Assembly (NCBI RefSeq): GCF_029227915.1 | Contig: NC_079882.1 | Span: 21,581,001 to 21,645,000, forward strand | Origin: Hydractinia symbiolongicarpus | Taxonomy: Eukaryota > Cnidaria > Hydrozoa > Anthoathecata > Hydractiniidae | DNA length: 64,000 nucleotides | Direction of reading: 5' to 3' | Shown: in pieces, positions 11,784 through 21,502 of the stretch | Position numbering within the stretch: the first letter of the stretch is position 1 | How the letters are laid out: each line of letters begins with the position of its first letter | Translations under genes and position numbers: made by a program | The notes under the pieces: generated by a model | The model's input: the letters and a program-made list of their open reading frames with translations, nothing else | What the model was told of the DNA's origin: nothing | Database searches by the model: none

Positions 11784-14278
11784 TAAGATATATGTATGAT
11801 ATGCACAGGCAAAAAAATAAACAACAGACAACAACAAACAAAGATATTAAGTAAAAAAGACTAACGCTAAAGTACGTGAAGTCTGCTCCTAAACAGAGAA
11901 GAAAAAAACAATTCCAATGCATTTTCAATCTTTACCAAAAATCTATAAATTTGCATAAGTAGCCAACATGGTTTATGCGGTCCTTCTTTTCTTGGCTGAC
12001 AGGATGCACACACGTAAACGGAACTTTGCAAGCATTTATCAACTAAGAGTCTTTCCTTAAGTTAATTTTGTCAGAAACATTTGCATGAATGCATATTTGT
12101 AAGTTCATTGTCGTTATGGCATTTTTAATTAAATCTAGGTCTTCTGACCGAGGTAAATGTATATTACTTGTTGCATAGCAACGTGCAATTGGTTGTAAAA
12201 CACAACACTTACGCCATGACGACATGTGAAATTCTTGACCAACATTGAACAGTTGGTATGGCATATTTTCACCAACATCAGCGAAGAAACCTTCGGTCTC
12301 TCAGACATGTAGTAGTTATAGTTGTTTTCTTTTGCAAATGATTCAATTTAACTGCTTTTTTCACGGAAGCGAAAGTGCTCAGAAACTTTTAGTTAGCGCG
12401 TACGCAATTTAGCAAGATCACTGTGGGCCACGCCCGGAGCAACCGGGGGATAAGGGGGGCAATCCCCAATAATAAAGTTAATTCTAGAATTGCTTAAAGA
12501 AGGTAAGTCTAACATCACTCAAGATTTGATGCTTTTTCAACAAATTTTAACAAAACAACAAGTTCTAACTTAAAATGCCTTAAAGAGGAATCCTGCAATC
12601 AAACATTTTTGTGAAAGTTACCAGTGCATTTAATAGTCTCCCCTGACCATTTTTCTTAAACTTTCGATTTTTTATATAGTAATCTTAAAATTTTGAAAGC
12701 AATCCCTTTTTCACAGCGGCTGCCATTTTACTTTGAAAATTTCATCTCGTACGTGGAAAGATTGAAGCATAATTATAAATGATTTCTGCTAGTGGAAAAG
12801 TCAGTTCAATGGTCGTCTTTAGAAATGAAAATCACTTATAATTGCATGAAAAATATTAATGGAAAAATATCAGAGTTCTTGTGAGTCAAAACTTTCCTGT
12901 TTTATCATATCCTGCTTTTTAGGTGTTATCTAATAGTTTTTATCAATTTCATTTACCACTGTTGTCAAGACATTTATCTAGCGTTAACGTTGCTAATTTT
13001 TAAAAGTTTTATAGCTGAGCGCTCTGATAAGAAAACCATTAAGAACATTACAGGATGCCATTTTGTTAAGTCAGTATAACTAATTAGGAACATGCAACCT
13101 GATCAAAATTATTTACATAGTGATAAAAAAAAACACACATGTATGAGATGTTAATATACGTTGCGATGAAGAGTAAATAATAAAAAGTAGAAATAAAAAA
13201 CAAACTGCACCTTAAAGATCACCGTACCTCTCATGTTTTGACTCTTGTTTTTATGAAAACAACCATGGAAAACTTAGGTTATATAGTATATCAAAGAAAC
13301 ATGTTATTGCGTGGTAAAGGGGTGTATAGTTACTATAGAAAAAAAGAAATGCCTTTTTATTGATTGTTTCGTATGGAGACAGATCTGAAAACTTTAAAAA
13401 CTTAAAAATACTATTAAATATCTCTATGCCAACACCGAATGAAAATAGCACGACACAGGGCAGGGCAACTAAAAAATAAGAGATACTTTTGTGCACACAA
13501 TACGTGATGCAAACTGATATCAACATCACGGGTTCATATGCTGACAGTTAAAAATATGCTAGACCAGAGGAAAATATTAATTAGTTATGTTTTCACGCCC
13601 ACTACTGTTTGTTTTCAAAAAGCCTGTTTTTATATATGAGAGGCGTAGCAGTGAGGATTGCCGGGGCGGGGCGTTTGCTGGGATCCCGCCCTTCTAACTA
13701 ACGAGATAATTTCTGCATTCTTAAATTAAAAGAAAAGAACGTCCCAACAAACGTTTTTTCATATAAAGTCAGGACAAAATCATCTCGGCAAACGTCCTGT
13801 CCTGCCAAATGTCCAGGGGGGAGTTCAACCCATTCAATGTTAGCATGTATAAGAAAATCAACACACAGGACCCTAGCACTCCAATTCTATTGAGATTTGA
13901 AGTCCAATTTAAAGTTTATCTATAGCTCTGTTTTACTTGTATTGAAATGCTGCCAAGTTAAGTCTTTGAAAAATGAAGCGTCGGTATTAGGAATTGTTTT
14001 TTTCTTATCCAAATTCTGATATCAATGATGGTAAACTTGTCAGCATTATTAAGGGATTACGCAAACTGGTTTCAAGTGTGGAAGTTCTAGACAAAACAAA
14101 ATCCGTTGTGTTGAAACACTCGCCTACAGCAAACAACTCTTAACTTCTAATCGTTTACTGCAATCCTTGATTTTTTTTTGATTCCCTTAATCGTATTTAT
14201 TTTCGTGCGTTTTAATCTTCGCGCCGAATAATGTGCGTTTAGCTTCCATTCTAAAATTAGCACGCCCGGAAACAACTA
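11784..14278. other. Gene-free stretch
   Basis: No gene I can support. The 92-residue hydrophobic minus-strand frame at 13251-13529 and the 73-residue frame at 12043-12264 have no flanking exons or motifs I recognise. Short GC-richer blocks near 12420-12470 and 13640-13700 look like mobile-element fragments. Confidence 0.35.
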
Positions 14279-14450
14279 CAGTGCAACCTCCTTAAAGGGA
14301 ACATCCTTTAAAGCGGACACCTTCTTAAGACGGCTATTAGTCCCGTACGATTTTCTAATAAGCCCTTATAATAACACCTCTCCAAAGCGGATAGTTTAAA
14401 TGCGGACACCTCCTTCAAGCAGACACCCCTTCCAGGTCTCGCACGGTCAT
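14279..14450. repeat. Possible remnant of a Tc1/mariner-pogo type element end
   Basis: The stretch begins CAGTGCAACCTCCTTAAAGG and then repeats variants of AGCGGACACCT several times. CAGTN-AACCTC ends followed by such degenerate repeats are typical of pogo/Tigger-like terminal repeats. The opposite end was not found, so this may be a solo end or a deletion derivative. Confidence 0.3.
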
Positions 14451-14487
14451 TGAATCGGACAAAGAAAGTTTTTGACCAGCTGTAAAC

Positions 14488-14800
14488 CTTGGAATACACC
14501 TTTCCCGAATTTATTTTCTTTGATGTGTCGCAGCTCTTTATCAACTTTTTTATAGAAAATGAATGTCATTCTCGAAATCCTCACATAAAAGTTGATAAAT
14601 CGTGAAATTTTCATATTCATACATCAAACAAACAAGCTGCTACAACAGTTTTTTTTTAATTTTGTATTAATTAACCTTTGCTCGAAGATGAGACTTATTA
14701 GTATAAGTCGAAAATTAAGAAGGCTTTGACCGTAACAATGATGCCACCAAAACAGCACTTTCCAATGTCGGATTAAGTTGAAAATTTATACATTAACCTA
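14488..14800 (-). repeat. Dispersed repeat family, copy 3 (inverted, more diverged)
   Basis: The reverse complement aligns with the copies at 5412-5762 and 9183-9538. Shared blocks include AACTTAATCCGACATTGG and ACTAATAAGTCTC. It abuts the pogo-like stretch at 14279-14450, so one may have inserted into or beside the other. Confidence 0.7.
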
Positions 14801-15550
14801 TTTACTGATGCTGAAAATGATCAACACGCTTTTTTTTAGCTTGAATTTTTTCGAGGTCATCTAATGTTAAAGGTTACTTAGCGATAAGATCTAACCATAG
14901 AAATACATATTTCCATGATCTAACCTGTTCTGATGAATGTTGATAATAAACACTGGTTGAAACAGGAGGCTGTATAAGTAAGTAAGTCCTTATGTAGGAG
15001 CAAAACTAATGTCATTGAAAGTTGTTTTTTTGCCTTCAGAAAGACACGCTTTTTTTAACAAGAAAATCAAAATTCTAGTCAGGCTGGTCATCATTCTTAT
15101 TTCTCAGTTGTTCTAAACAATAGATCTATTGTTTTTCACCTGAAATGCCGGCCTGATATTCTTATAAAGTATATTATTATAAAAAAGGGTGTGTAGTGTC
15201 TGATATGATTGAAACAGAGAAAAACCAACAACACTCAGTAGCCTACCTTTGCGCCACTAAATCATAACTCCATGATCATGTATGAAACTATGAGGTTTTG
15301 CTGGGGAAAGTACGACTCACTCGCGTGGGGACTATTAGAATGGATACCTCAAAGTTAAGTTCAATTTCTCATAATATCTCTTCTTTATCACATTTTAAAT
15401 ATTTAGTTTGCATTTTCACCTAATTGAACAACAGGACAAATGCTTACTAACAAGACGTGACCTATTATAACCATTTCAACGTTTTTTGGTTGCACGGAAC
15501 AAAGCAGTATCAATGATAAAAAGTTAGCATCTTACCTTACGTGCCCTCTC
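14801..15550. other. Gene-free stretch
   Basis: AT-rich sequence up to the start of the duplicated 260-bp unit. No exon or clear repeat seen. Confidence 0.4.
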
Positions 15551-15810
15551 ATGTCACTCTCATGTCACTCTCTTGCAATGGATTGTTGTGGGCAAAGATA
15601 ATATTTGCTAATTATATTAATTGTGTTGGTCACTAACAATGGATCGTTAGTTGTAATGGAATCCTCATTAGAAGCTCTCCTTATGAGCAGAAGCAATCTA
15701 ATAGTATTATAAAAGACTGTTTTAACTTATTTTAGCGTACTTATTTCGCGTAAACGGCAAGAAAAAGCTGTTAATCCCAACAGTTTTCAGAAGTAAAAAT
15801 GTAAATGTAA
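15551..15810 (+). repeat. 260-bp tandem-duplicated unit, copy A (empty target site)
   Basis: The unit starts at ATGTCACTCTCATGTCACTC and ends near AGAAGTAAAAATGTAAATGT. It is repeated immediately downstream, where the second copy is split by the transposon at 15883-19341. In copy A the sequence around 15620 (ATTATATTAATTGTGTTGG) is uninterrupted and so preserves the pre-insertion site. The two copies differ at only a few positions, for example CTCCTTATGAG here versus CTCCGTTTGAG in copy B. Confidence 0.9.
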
Positions 15811-15882
15811 ATGTCACTCTCATGTCACTCTCTTGCAATGGATTGTTGTGGGCAAAGATAATATTTGCTAATTATATTAATT

Positions 15883-15933
15883 CCCCGTTCCCTCTATACG
15901 GCTAATTCGCAATGCATTATGGTAGTTGTATTC
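15883..15933 (+). repeat. Left terminal inverted repeat of the ISL2EU-type element
   Basis: 51 bp that are the exact reverse complement of 19291-19341, ending GGTAGTTGTATTC. Beyond this point the two ends diverge (TACAG versus CGCGA). Confidence 0.95.
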
Positions 15934-16142
15934 TACAGTTTTCCCTCCCAGAAGCGAGAGTTTGTAAATAAATAACAGCATTCTTTTTATTGTGGCGATA
16001 ATAACAAAAAGCCGTTATTGTTAGTGATAATTTTCAAATCTCCTCAAGAAAATCATTATCTCCCTTATCCAAAACCCGTGTTATTGATGTAAACATTTAA
16101 ATATTGTTAGTTAGTGAGGTTTTAGGAGTGAAAGAAGTCGAA

Positions 16143-17831
16143 ATGGAAGTAATAAATAAGGATACAGATTTAGATATAATTTTAAGCTCTACAGATCTTG
16201 GGCCTAGCTTTTCTCAAAGCTCTTGTGTGGTACCAAGACCTGTTTTTAAAGAATTAACAAATGCCGAGAGGGACGAAGAAGTGGAGGAAAGAACACACGA
16301 AGATATAAGTCAATGGTCAACTGATCTTGCAGCTATGCCTTCGATCACCCAGGAGAAAATTCACCAATATTTAGTTCTTGGAAATAGCTGTGATAGCAAG
16401 CCGAAGGGTGCTACAAAGCATAAAATTCTTGGATACCAACTATTCAAGGAGAGCTACGTGAAGAAAGTGAGAGTTAAAAGTAATGTTATGGCTGAAAAAT
16501 TAACTTTTCTTGTGAAATGTTTTGTAGCTGCTTCCATGAAAAGAGAAAAATATTCTGTTTATGTCCACCTGTGTCAAAGAAGTGGTGATATTTTGTATGC
16601 GAAATGTTTATGTAAAGCTGGAGCAGGAGGATGCTGTAAGCATGTCGCAGCAGTTCTATTTCAATTGGTTGAATACAAACAGTTGGACTTAAAAATTGTC
16701 CCTGATGACAAGACATGCACAGATTTGTTACAAAAATGGCATGTACCTGGAGAAAGTGCAAATTCTGCACCAATAAAATTTTCTGCAATGGCATTCGAGA
16801 AAGCAGACCTTACGAAAGACACAAATGAAAGTCGCAAAAGACCGTTGGTCACAGGAAATAGAAAATTTTGTTCTACACCACTGTTTGCACATGAGCCCTC
16901 AACCGAAAAAGTCAAAAAATTAGCGACAGACTTATTTGAAATAGGGCAAGGAACTTCAATGGCATATTTATTACAAGGAAATGACTATAAACCATCATCA
17001 TTTTATGACACATCTATAAAAGAATTTAATTTTGAACAGACAAACAGTGAAACAGTTGAATTACGTCCGACAGTTAATTTATTTTTGCAGGCTCTTGACT
17101 TTGAACCAGAAATAGCAGAGTTATCAGATGAGCAAAAGTCATTTGTAAACAATTTCATTCATGTCAATGCCGAACAAGTTCGAGACATAGAAAAATCCAC
17201 ATGTACTCAGTATAAATGTGATATGTGGTACACAGAAAGAAAGAAACGCATAACATCATCCAATTTTGGATCTATTATAAATAGAAGAAAAAATATACAT
17301 CCAAAAAGCATATTACAAAAATGTCTAAATAAAAATAAAAACTTTACATCAGAGGCCTGCAAATGGGGCTTAGAAAATGAAGTTAATGCTCTAAACTGGT
17401 ATCAAACCGAGAAAAATATTGAAGTCGAAAAATGTGGTTTCGTTATTAATCCAAAATGGCCGTGGTTAGGTGCAAGTCCTGATGGCGCAACAACTTTGAA
17501 TGGGAATGCTCGATTGATTGAGGTGAAGTGCCCATATTCAAAAAAGGATTGCTCTATTTCTGACGCATGCAAAGATAAAAATTTTTTTTTACAAATATCG
17601 AATGGCAAGCCAAAACTCAAAGAAAGACATAATTATTTTCACCAATGTCAAGGTGTGATGGCAGTAACACAAGTCAATGAAATTGATTTTATTGTTTATA
17701 CAAAAGTTGACCGACATGTGGAAACAATAGTTTTTCAAAAGGAAAAATGGAACAGAATTACTTTGCCTGAGCTAACACACTTTTATTTCACTTTCATGCA
17801 CAGCAACATTACAGAACAACAGTGTGAGTAA
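16143..17831 (+). CDS. Transposon-borne SWIM zinc-finger / YqaJ-type nuclease
   Basis: A single exon of 562 aa. The start is the ATG at 16143 (GTCGAAATGG); the frame is open slightly further upstream but without another ATG. Residues about 155-167 form a SWIM zinc finger: CLC, seven or eight residues on a C, then KH. The C-terminal 200 residues are a YqaJ/lambda-exonuclease fold. They show RITSSNFG, WGLENEV (acidic residues at 411/413), GASPDG (D447), LIEVKCP (E460, K462) and HQCQG (glutamines near 501). All expected metal-binding and catalytic residues are present, so it should be an active DNA nuclease acting in the transposon life cycle, by inference at DNA ends. An AATAAA overlaps the stop codon. 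The gene converges with the transposase, whose stop is 89 bp away. Confidence 0.88.
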   Translation: MEVINKDTDLDIILSSTDLGPSFSQSSCVVPRPVFKELTNAERDEEVEERTHEDISQWSTDLAAMPSITQEKIHQYLVLGNSCDSKPKGATKHKILGYQLFKESYVKKVRVKSNVMAEKLTFLVKCFVAASMKREKYSVYVHLCQRSGDILYAKCLCKAGAGGCCKHVAAVLFQLVEYKQLDLKIVPDDKTCTDLLQKWHVPGESANSAPIKFSAMAFEKADLTKDTNESRKRPLVTGNRKFCSTPLFAHEPSTEKVKKLATDLFEIGQGTSMAYLLQGNDYKPSSFYDTSIKEFNFEQTNSETVELRPTVNLFLQALDFEPEIAELSDEQKSFVNNFIHVNAEQVRDIEKSTCTQYKCDMWYTERKKRITSSNFGSIINRRKNIHPKSILQKCLNKNKNFTSEACKWGLENEVNALNWYQTEKNIEVEKCGFVINPKWPWLGASPDGATTLNGNARLIEVKCPYSKKDCSISDACKDKNFFLQISNGKPKLKERHNYFHQCQGVMAVTQVNEIDFIVYTKVDRHVETIVFQKEKWNRITLPELTHFYFTFMHSNITEQQCE

Positions 17832-17919
17832 ATAAAATTGTTTCCTCACAATATTGTTTTGTCTTTATATTTCATGATCTAGTATATATATATATATAGT
17901 GTACGAAAGTTTATAATTT

Positions 17920-19254
17920 TTAGTCATTCGTATTTACATCTGGTACCAACTGTGGTAAAAAATTAACTAAATAACAACAAATAACCCATATCTTATTGAG
18001 TTCAGCAGCCATTGATAGTTTGAAAACTGTTTGTAAAATTCGGTAATTTTTTATACGTTCGATTGCTCGTTCGACATGTACACGTACAGATGCTATTCCG
18101 ACTAATCCTTTTGCTGTATTATGGTGTTTGTAATTTGAAAAGGTACTGGACTGTGTGCGATATGACGTAGGCATTTCCACAAATACTTCTGTACAATCTA
18201 ATATGACACGGGTATTTGGGTAACTTTTTTGAAAACATTTCGGCATTCTATTTTGTACTGTTTCTTTTGAAGCCCATATTGGAAGCATACGGAATTGTGA
18301 ATGTAAAAAATCTGTCCATGTAATCAATATTCTGCTTATGTGACTTGTCGACATATTAAATCGAACAGCCATATCTTCTAACAAAAGTCCACATCGAATT
18401 CGAACCAGTATCATAAAGAATTCTTCTTCTGCGCTCAATGATCGTGATCGGCCTCGTTTTGTAGAGTTTATATTTTTTGTATTTTCAGTGTTAGTATTTG
18501 AACCCCAATATATTAGTTTATTTGCAGCTGGTTGTAAATATTCTAAAACTGCTTTGAATAATTTATAAGATTCGAATCCGGTATAAAACTTAAAGTGTGC
18601 TTCATTGTGTTTAAACCGGTCAATTGAAAATGCTATGTCACTTATAGTGGCTTGTTGTTTTTCAATAGTTTGATCAAGTTCCTTTTCATGAATTCTCATA
18701 CAACTAATTTCGGCTCTCAATTTTTCCAACTCTTGTTTTAACTCTTCCTCCACAGATAATTCTGCAGCAATGTCATTTGTCGTAGCCCTCACAGGAGAAA
18801 ATAGTTGCAATTTACAGTTTGTACTGTTGAGAGTTTTTCTTGGTTTGCTAGCTGTTGGTTTGATAGTTTTTGGGACTATTGTGGGAACATTGTTCATATA
18901 TGTCTTCTTTCCACCAGTGAAATGAACAGAGCAAACTCTATGCGATGTAGAAGGTACAAAATCCTTTCTACTGATCATAAAAAGCCATTTCTTTCGAAGC
19001 TCTGAGTCTTTAGGAATGACATAAAAAGATAAGTCTGGATTCTTCTTTGAGTTGTTTTGACAGAGAGGTACACAGCAAGTTATCCCTCCTCCTTTACTTT
19101 TAGCTTGCAATAAAAAGCTTGAACTTGATGAAAAGTTTGAGCCAATGCTTGCAGGAGAGCCCAAGTTTTGAAAAAAACTGTTGTCTTGATTAGAATTTTG
19201 TATATCGCTTTGGTTTTGAGTAGAATTAAGGATGAAGTGTACTTGTTCGGCCAT
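17920..19254 (-). pseudogene. THAP-domain DDE transposase with an in-frame internal deletion
   Basis: An open frame of 444 aa starts at the ATG at 19254 inside the element; the frame stays open beyond the element end, but that part is host DNA. Domains in order: serine-rich tail; THAP zinc finger (C61, C65, C108, H111); a glutamate/lysine-rich coiled coil at about 165-215; a helix-turn-helix of the HTH_Tnp_4 type (SAEEEFFMILVRIRCGLLLE, then NMSTSHISRIL) at about 272-313; and the start of DDE_Tnp_4 with ILDCTEVF (D353). After KGLVGIAS the sequence jumps straight to VRVHVERAIERIKNYR. Family members have roughly 80 more residues here, including the second catalytic aspartate. Only about 42 residues separate D353 from the final E (E395). 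The frame is intact, but catalysis should be dead. DNA binding could persist. Confidence 0.85.
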
Positions 19255-19290
19255 TTTTGTTACTACGAATGGTTTGTTTACGTTTTCGCG

Positions 19291-19341
19291 GAATACAACT
19301 ACCATAATGCATTGCGAATTAGCCGTATAGAGGGAACGGGG
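19291..19341 (-). repeat. Right terminal inverted repeat of the ISL2EU-type element
   Basis: Exact reverse complement of the left repeat. The transposase start codon (19254) lies just inside it, so the repeat region probably also holds the transposase promoter and leader. Confidence 0.95.
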
Positions 19342-19527
19342 AATTGTGTTGGTCACTAACAATGGATCGTTAGTTGTAATGGAATCCTCATTAGAAGCTC
19401 TCCGTTTGAGCAGAAGCAATCTAATAGTATTATAAAAGACTGTTTTAACTTATTTTAGCGTACTTATTTCGCGTAAACGGCAAGAAAAAGCTGTTAATCC
19501 CAACAGTTTTCAGAAGTAAAAATGTAA

Positions 19528-21502
19528 GGATAAGGGCATTTAAAAACTTAAGCCACATTTGCAACCGTCCTTGCATTCGAAAAACTACCCACATTTCGTC
19601 GATGAAAAAAATTAAAAAACAAACTCTTGTGCAAATAACATCATTAAGTTAGTAAAATTAAAAACAGTTCCATTTAAGAATCATCAAGCACTTAAGATAT
19701 TTAATTATTAAAATTTTTAATTTCTAATTAAATAATAATGGCGTCATAACTAATTCACTGATACAGTAATGTCCATATTTCCAAAGATGACGATTATCTA
19801 TCTAATGAGAACTGTCAAACAGTAACTGATAAGTGAAGCAATTGCTCATTTGAACCTCTAACTCAGCATTGTTTAGTTTCGACGCAAAGATCATTTAGGA
19901 AAAAAAGATAAATGAACGATGAAACAAGGAATATTATTCACGACCTAGGATATTATGTGAAAAAAATGACAGCATAACATTTGGGCTTGTTTAAATTGAA
20001 TCAAACATTGTACACTTATAGTCTAGTCTATTGTTTCCATTCATGTCTGTAAAAAGGTTGATTACTTTAATTAGCGTGATCTATTTGTTTATTTGTTTCT
20101 CTCAACTGAAATCTATATTGTTTTATATTATCACAACGGCTGAAAGTTTGTATTTTACAGATTAAAATTATTGCAATGTAATATTGAGGCATAGCAATTT
20201 TAAAAGTAAAGTGGGATTTTAAGCTGCATTTTTTGATGTTTCTTAAATCTTCTTTTTTGAATCTAAACAAGTTGAGCACTGTTAGAAAATCAGTGTTTTG
20301 TGATTCTATTTTAACTCTTTATTTATTTATTATTTATTAGTTAATATTTATACAGGATGGCCTAACCAGTTACAAAATGGTACTGTTATCTATTAGGGTC
20401 CTGTGACGTTAAAACATACCGTTACTTACTTGGCTCATTCCTTTTACTGTCAATCCTTCAACCATCTTTCTGACTAATAAATTGAAGTATGTAAGTATAC
20501 TTACTTATGCAAAGTCAGAATTAAATACATTGTTTCTCAAGGAGGCCTGTTAACACAATATTTGTATAGAATAATTAAAATCAAAATAAACTCCTAACCC
20601 AACAACCCCTGATACTGCTAATTCCCATATTTCGGACCTCAGAATGAAAACCCTCCTCATCTCCCCCCTCCCCATTTTTTCTCCCTGTTTCCCACTTCAT
20701 AAGTTCCCACGTCCCTACAACTAGGTTACCAAGAGTAAACTAAAATTGGGATCAGGGAAAAATAAAAAAATAAATTAAAATCAGATGAATATATTAACAT
20801 TTATGTAAAACGATCTAAAAATAACTTATCATCAAAATAAATAACTCAATCAAAATATACAACATTTTTACACAGTATTTTTGAGTACAAATTATTTGTG
20901 CAAGAAATTTTTTGCGGATTTTATTTTAGCGGATTTAGCCTAAATTAGAAAAAACAAGTTTCGTTCGGTCATCTGCAAAATTTAATCACACACAATTTCC
21001 CTTTTCTTATACGTATATAACAATTTCTACCGCAATTGCTTTTATCTGTTTGTACTTCGAATTCCAGTAGCACCTAAGCCACGAATTCTTCGATGCTATT
21101 TAATAACACCTTTTTTTCTGACAGCTATAATAGACAAAATACGTCCTTCTGAATCTTCGGCAAATTTAATTCCGCAAATTTGGGGCAAATGTAGTCATCC
21201 GCAAAAATATATCCAAAAATAATTTGTACCCTTAAGGTAGTTTAGACATATCGAAGTTAACTCACATCCAATGTTAACTGTAGCTGCACAACAGCTCGAT
21301 GGTCACCTATCAATTTTTTTGTGGTGCATTTGTTTGCGCAAATTATAAAAAAATCCTATTTGTAAACACTTATTCACAACTCCTCTTTATCACCTACTAC
21401 GTTTTTTTGAATTATTATTACCCAAAATAAAGTTGGTGTCCTTCTCATTGAACAACGTAAACAAACCAAGCTGTTGAGCAACTACATACTGCGTGTGTGT
21501 TT
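19528..21502. other. Gene-free stretch between the transposon and DRC3
   Basis: AT-rich DNA without a supportable exon. The 3' untranslated region of DRC3 should occupy the right end; I see no clear AATAAA close to the stop codon. Confidence 0.4.

Larger units (their letters stand above)
15883..19341. mobile_element. ISL2EU-type DNA transposon, 3,459 bp, with YqaJ nuclease and THAP transposase genes
   Basis: The element is bounded by perfect 51-bp terminal inverted repeats beginning CCCCGTTCCCTCTATACGGC (15883-15933 and 19291-19341). It carries two convergent genes: a SWIM/YqaJ nuclease on plus and a THAP-DDE transposase on minus. This pair is the known signature of ISL2EU (formerly IS4EU) elements, which make short target duplications. 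The nuclease gene is open, but the transposase has lost the middle of its catalytic domain. This copy therefore probably cannot move on its own, though perfect ends would allow mobilisation by a relative. Identical ends and a near-identical empty site suggest a recent insertion. Confidence 0.85.
15811..19527 (+). repeat. 260-bp tandem-duplicated unit, copy B, interrupted by the transposon
   Basis: Copy B consists of 15811-15882 and 19342-19527. Joined, these match copy A through AAAAATGTAA. The sequence left of the transposon ends ...TTAATT and the sequence right of it begins AATTGTG, while the empty site reads ...TTAATTGTG. The insertion therefore duplicated up to 4 bases (AATT). Because AATT is a palindrome, the duplication could be 2 bp (AT) if the element ends are extended by one base. 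Confidence 0.85.

Noticed and set aside
12043-12264. 73-residue minus-strand frame with several cysteines
   Set aside because: No domain, no flanking splice sites and no second exon; treated as a chance frame.
13251-13529. Hydrophobic 92-residue minus-strand frame
   Set aside because: AT-rich DNA easily gives Phe/Leu/Ile-rich frames; there is no family motif, no neighbouring exon in phase and no splice context.
19255-19419. N-terminal extension of the transposase frame beyond the element
   Set aside because: The frame stays open past the terminal repeat into the duplicated host unit, but the element ends at 19341 and a good ATG lies at 19254 inside it.
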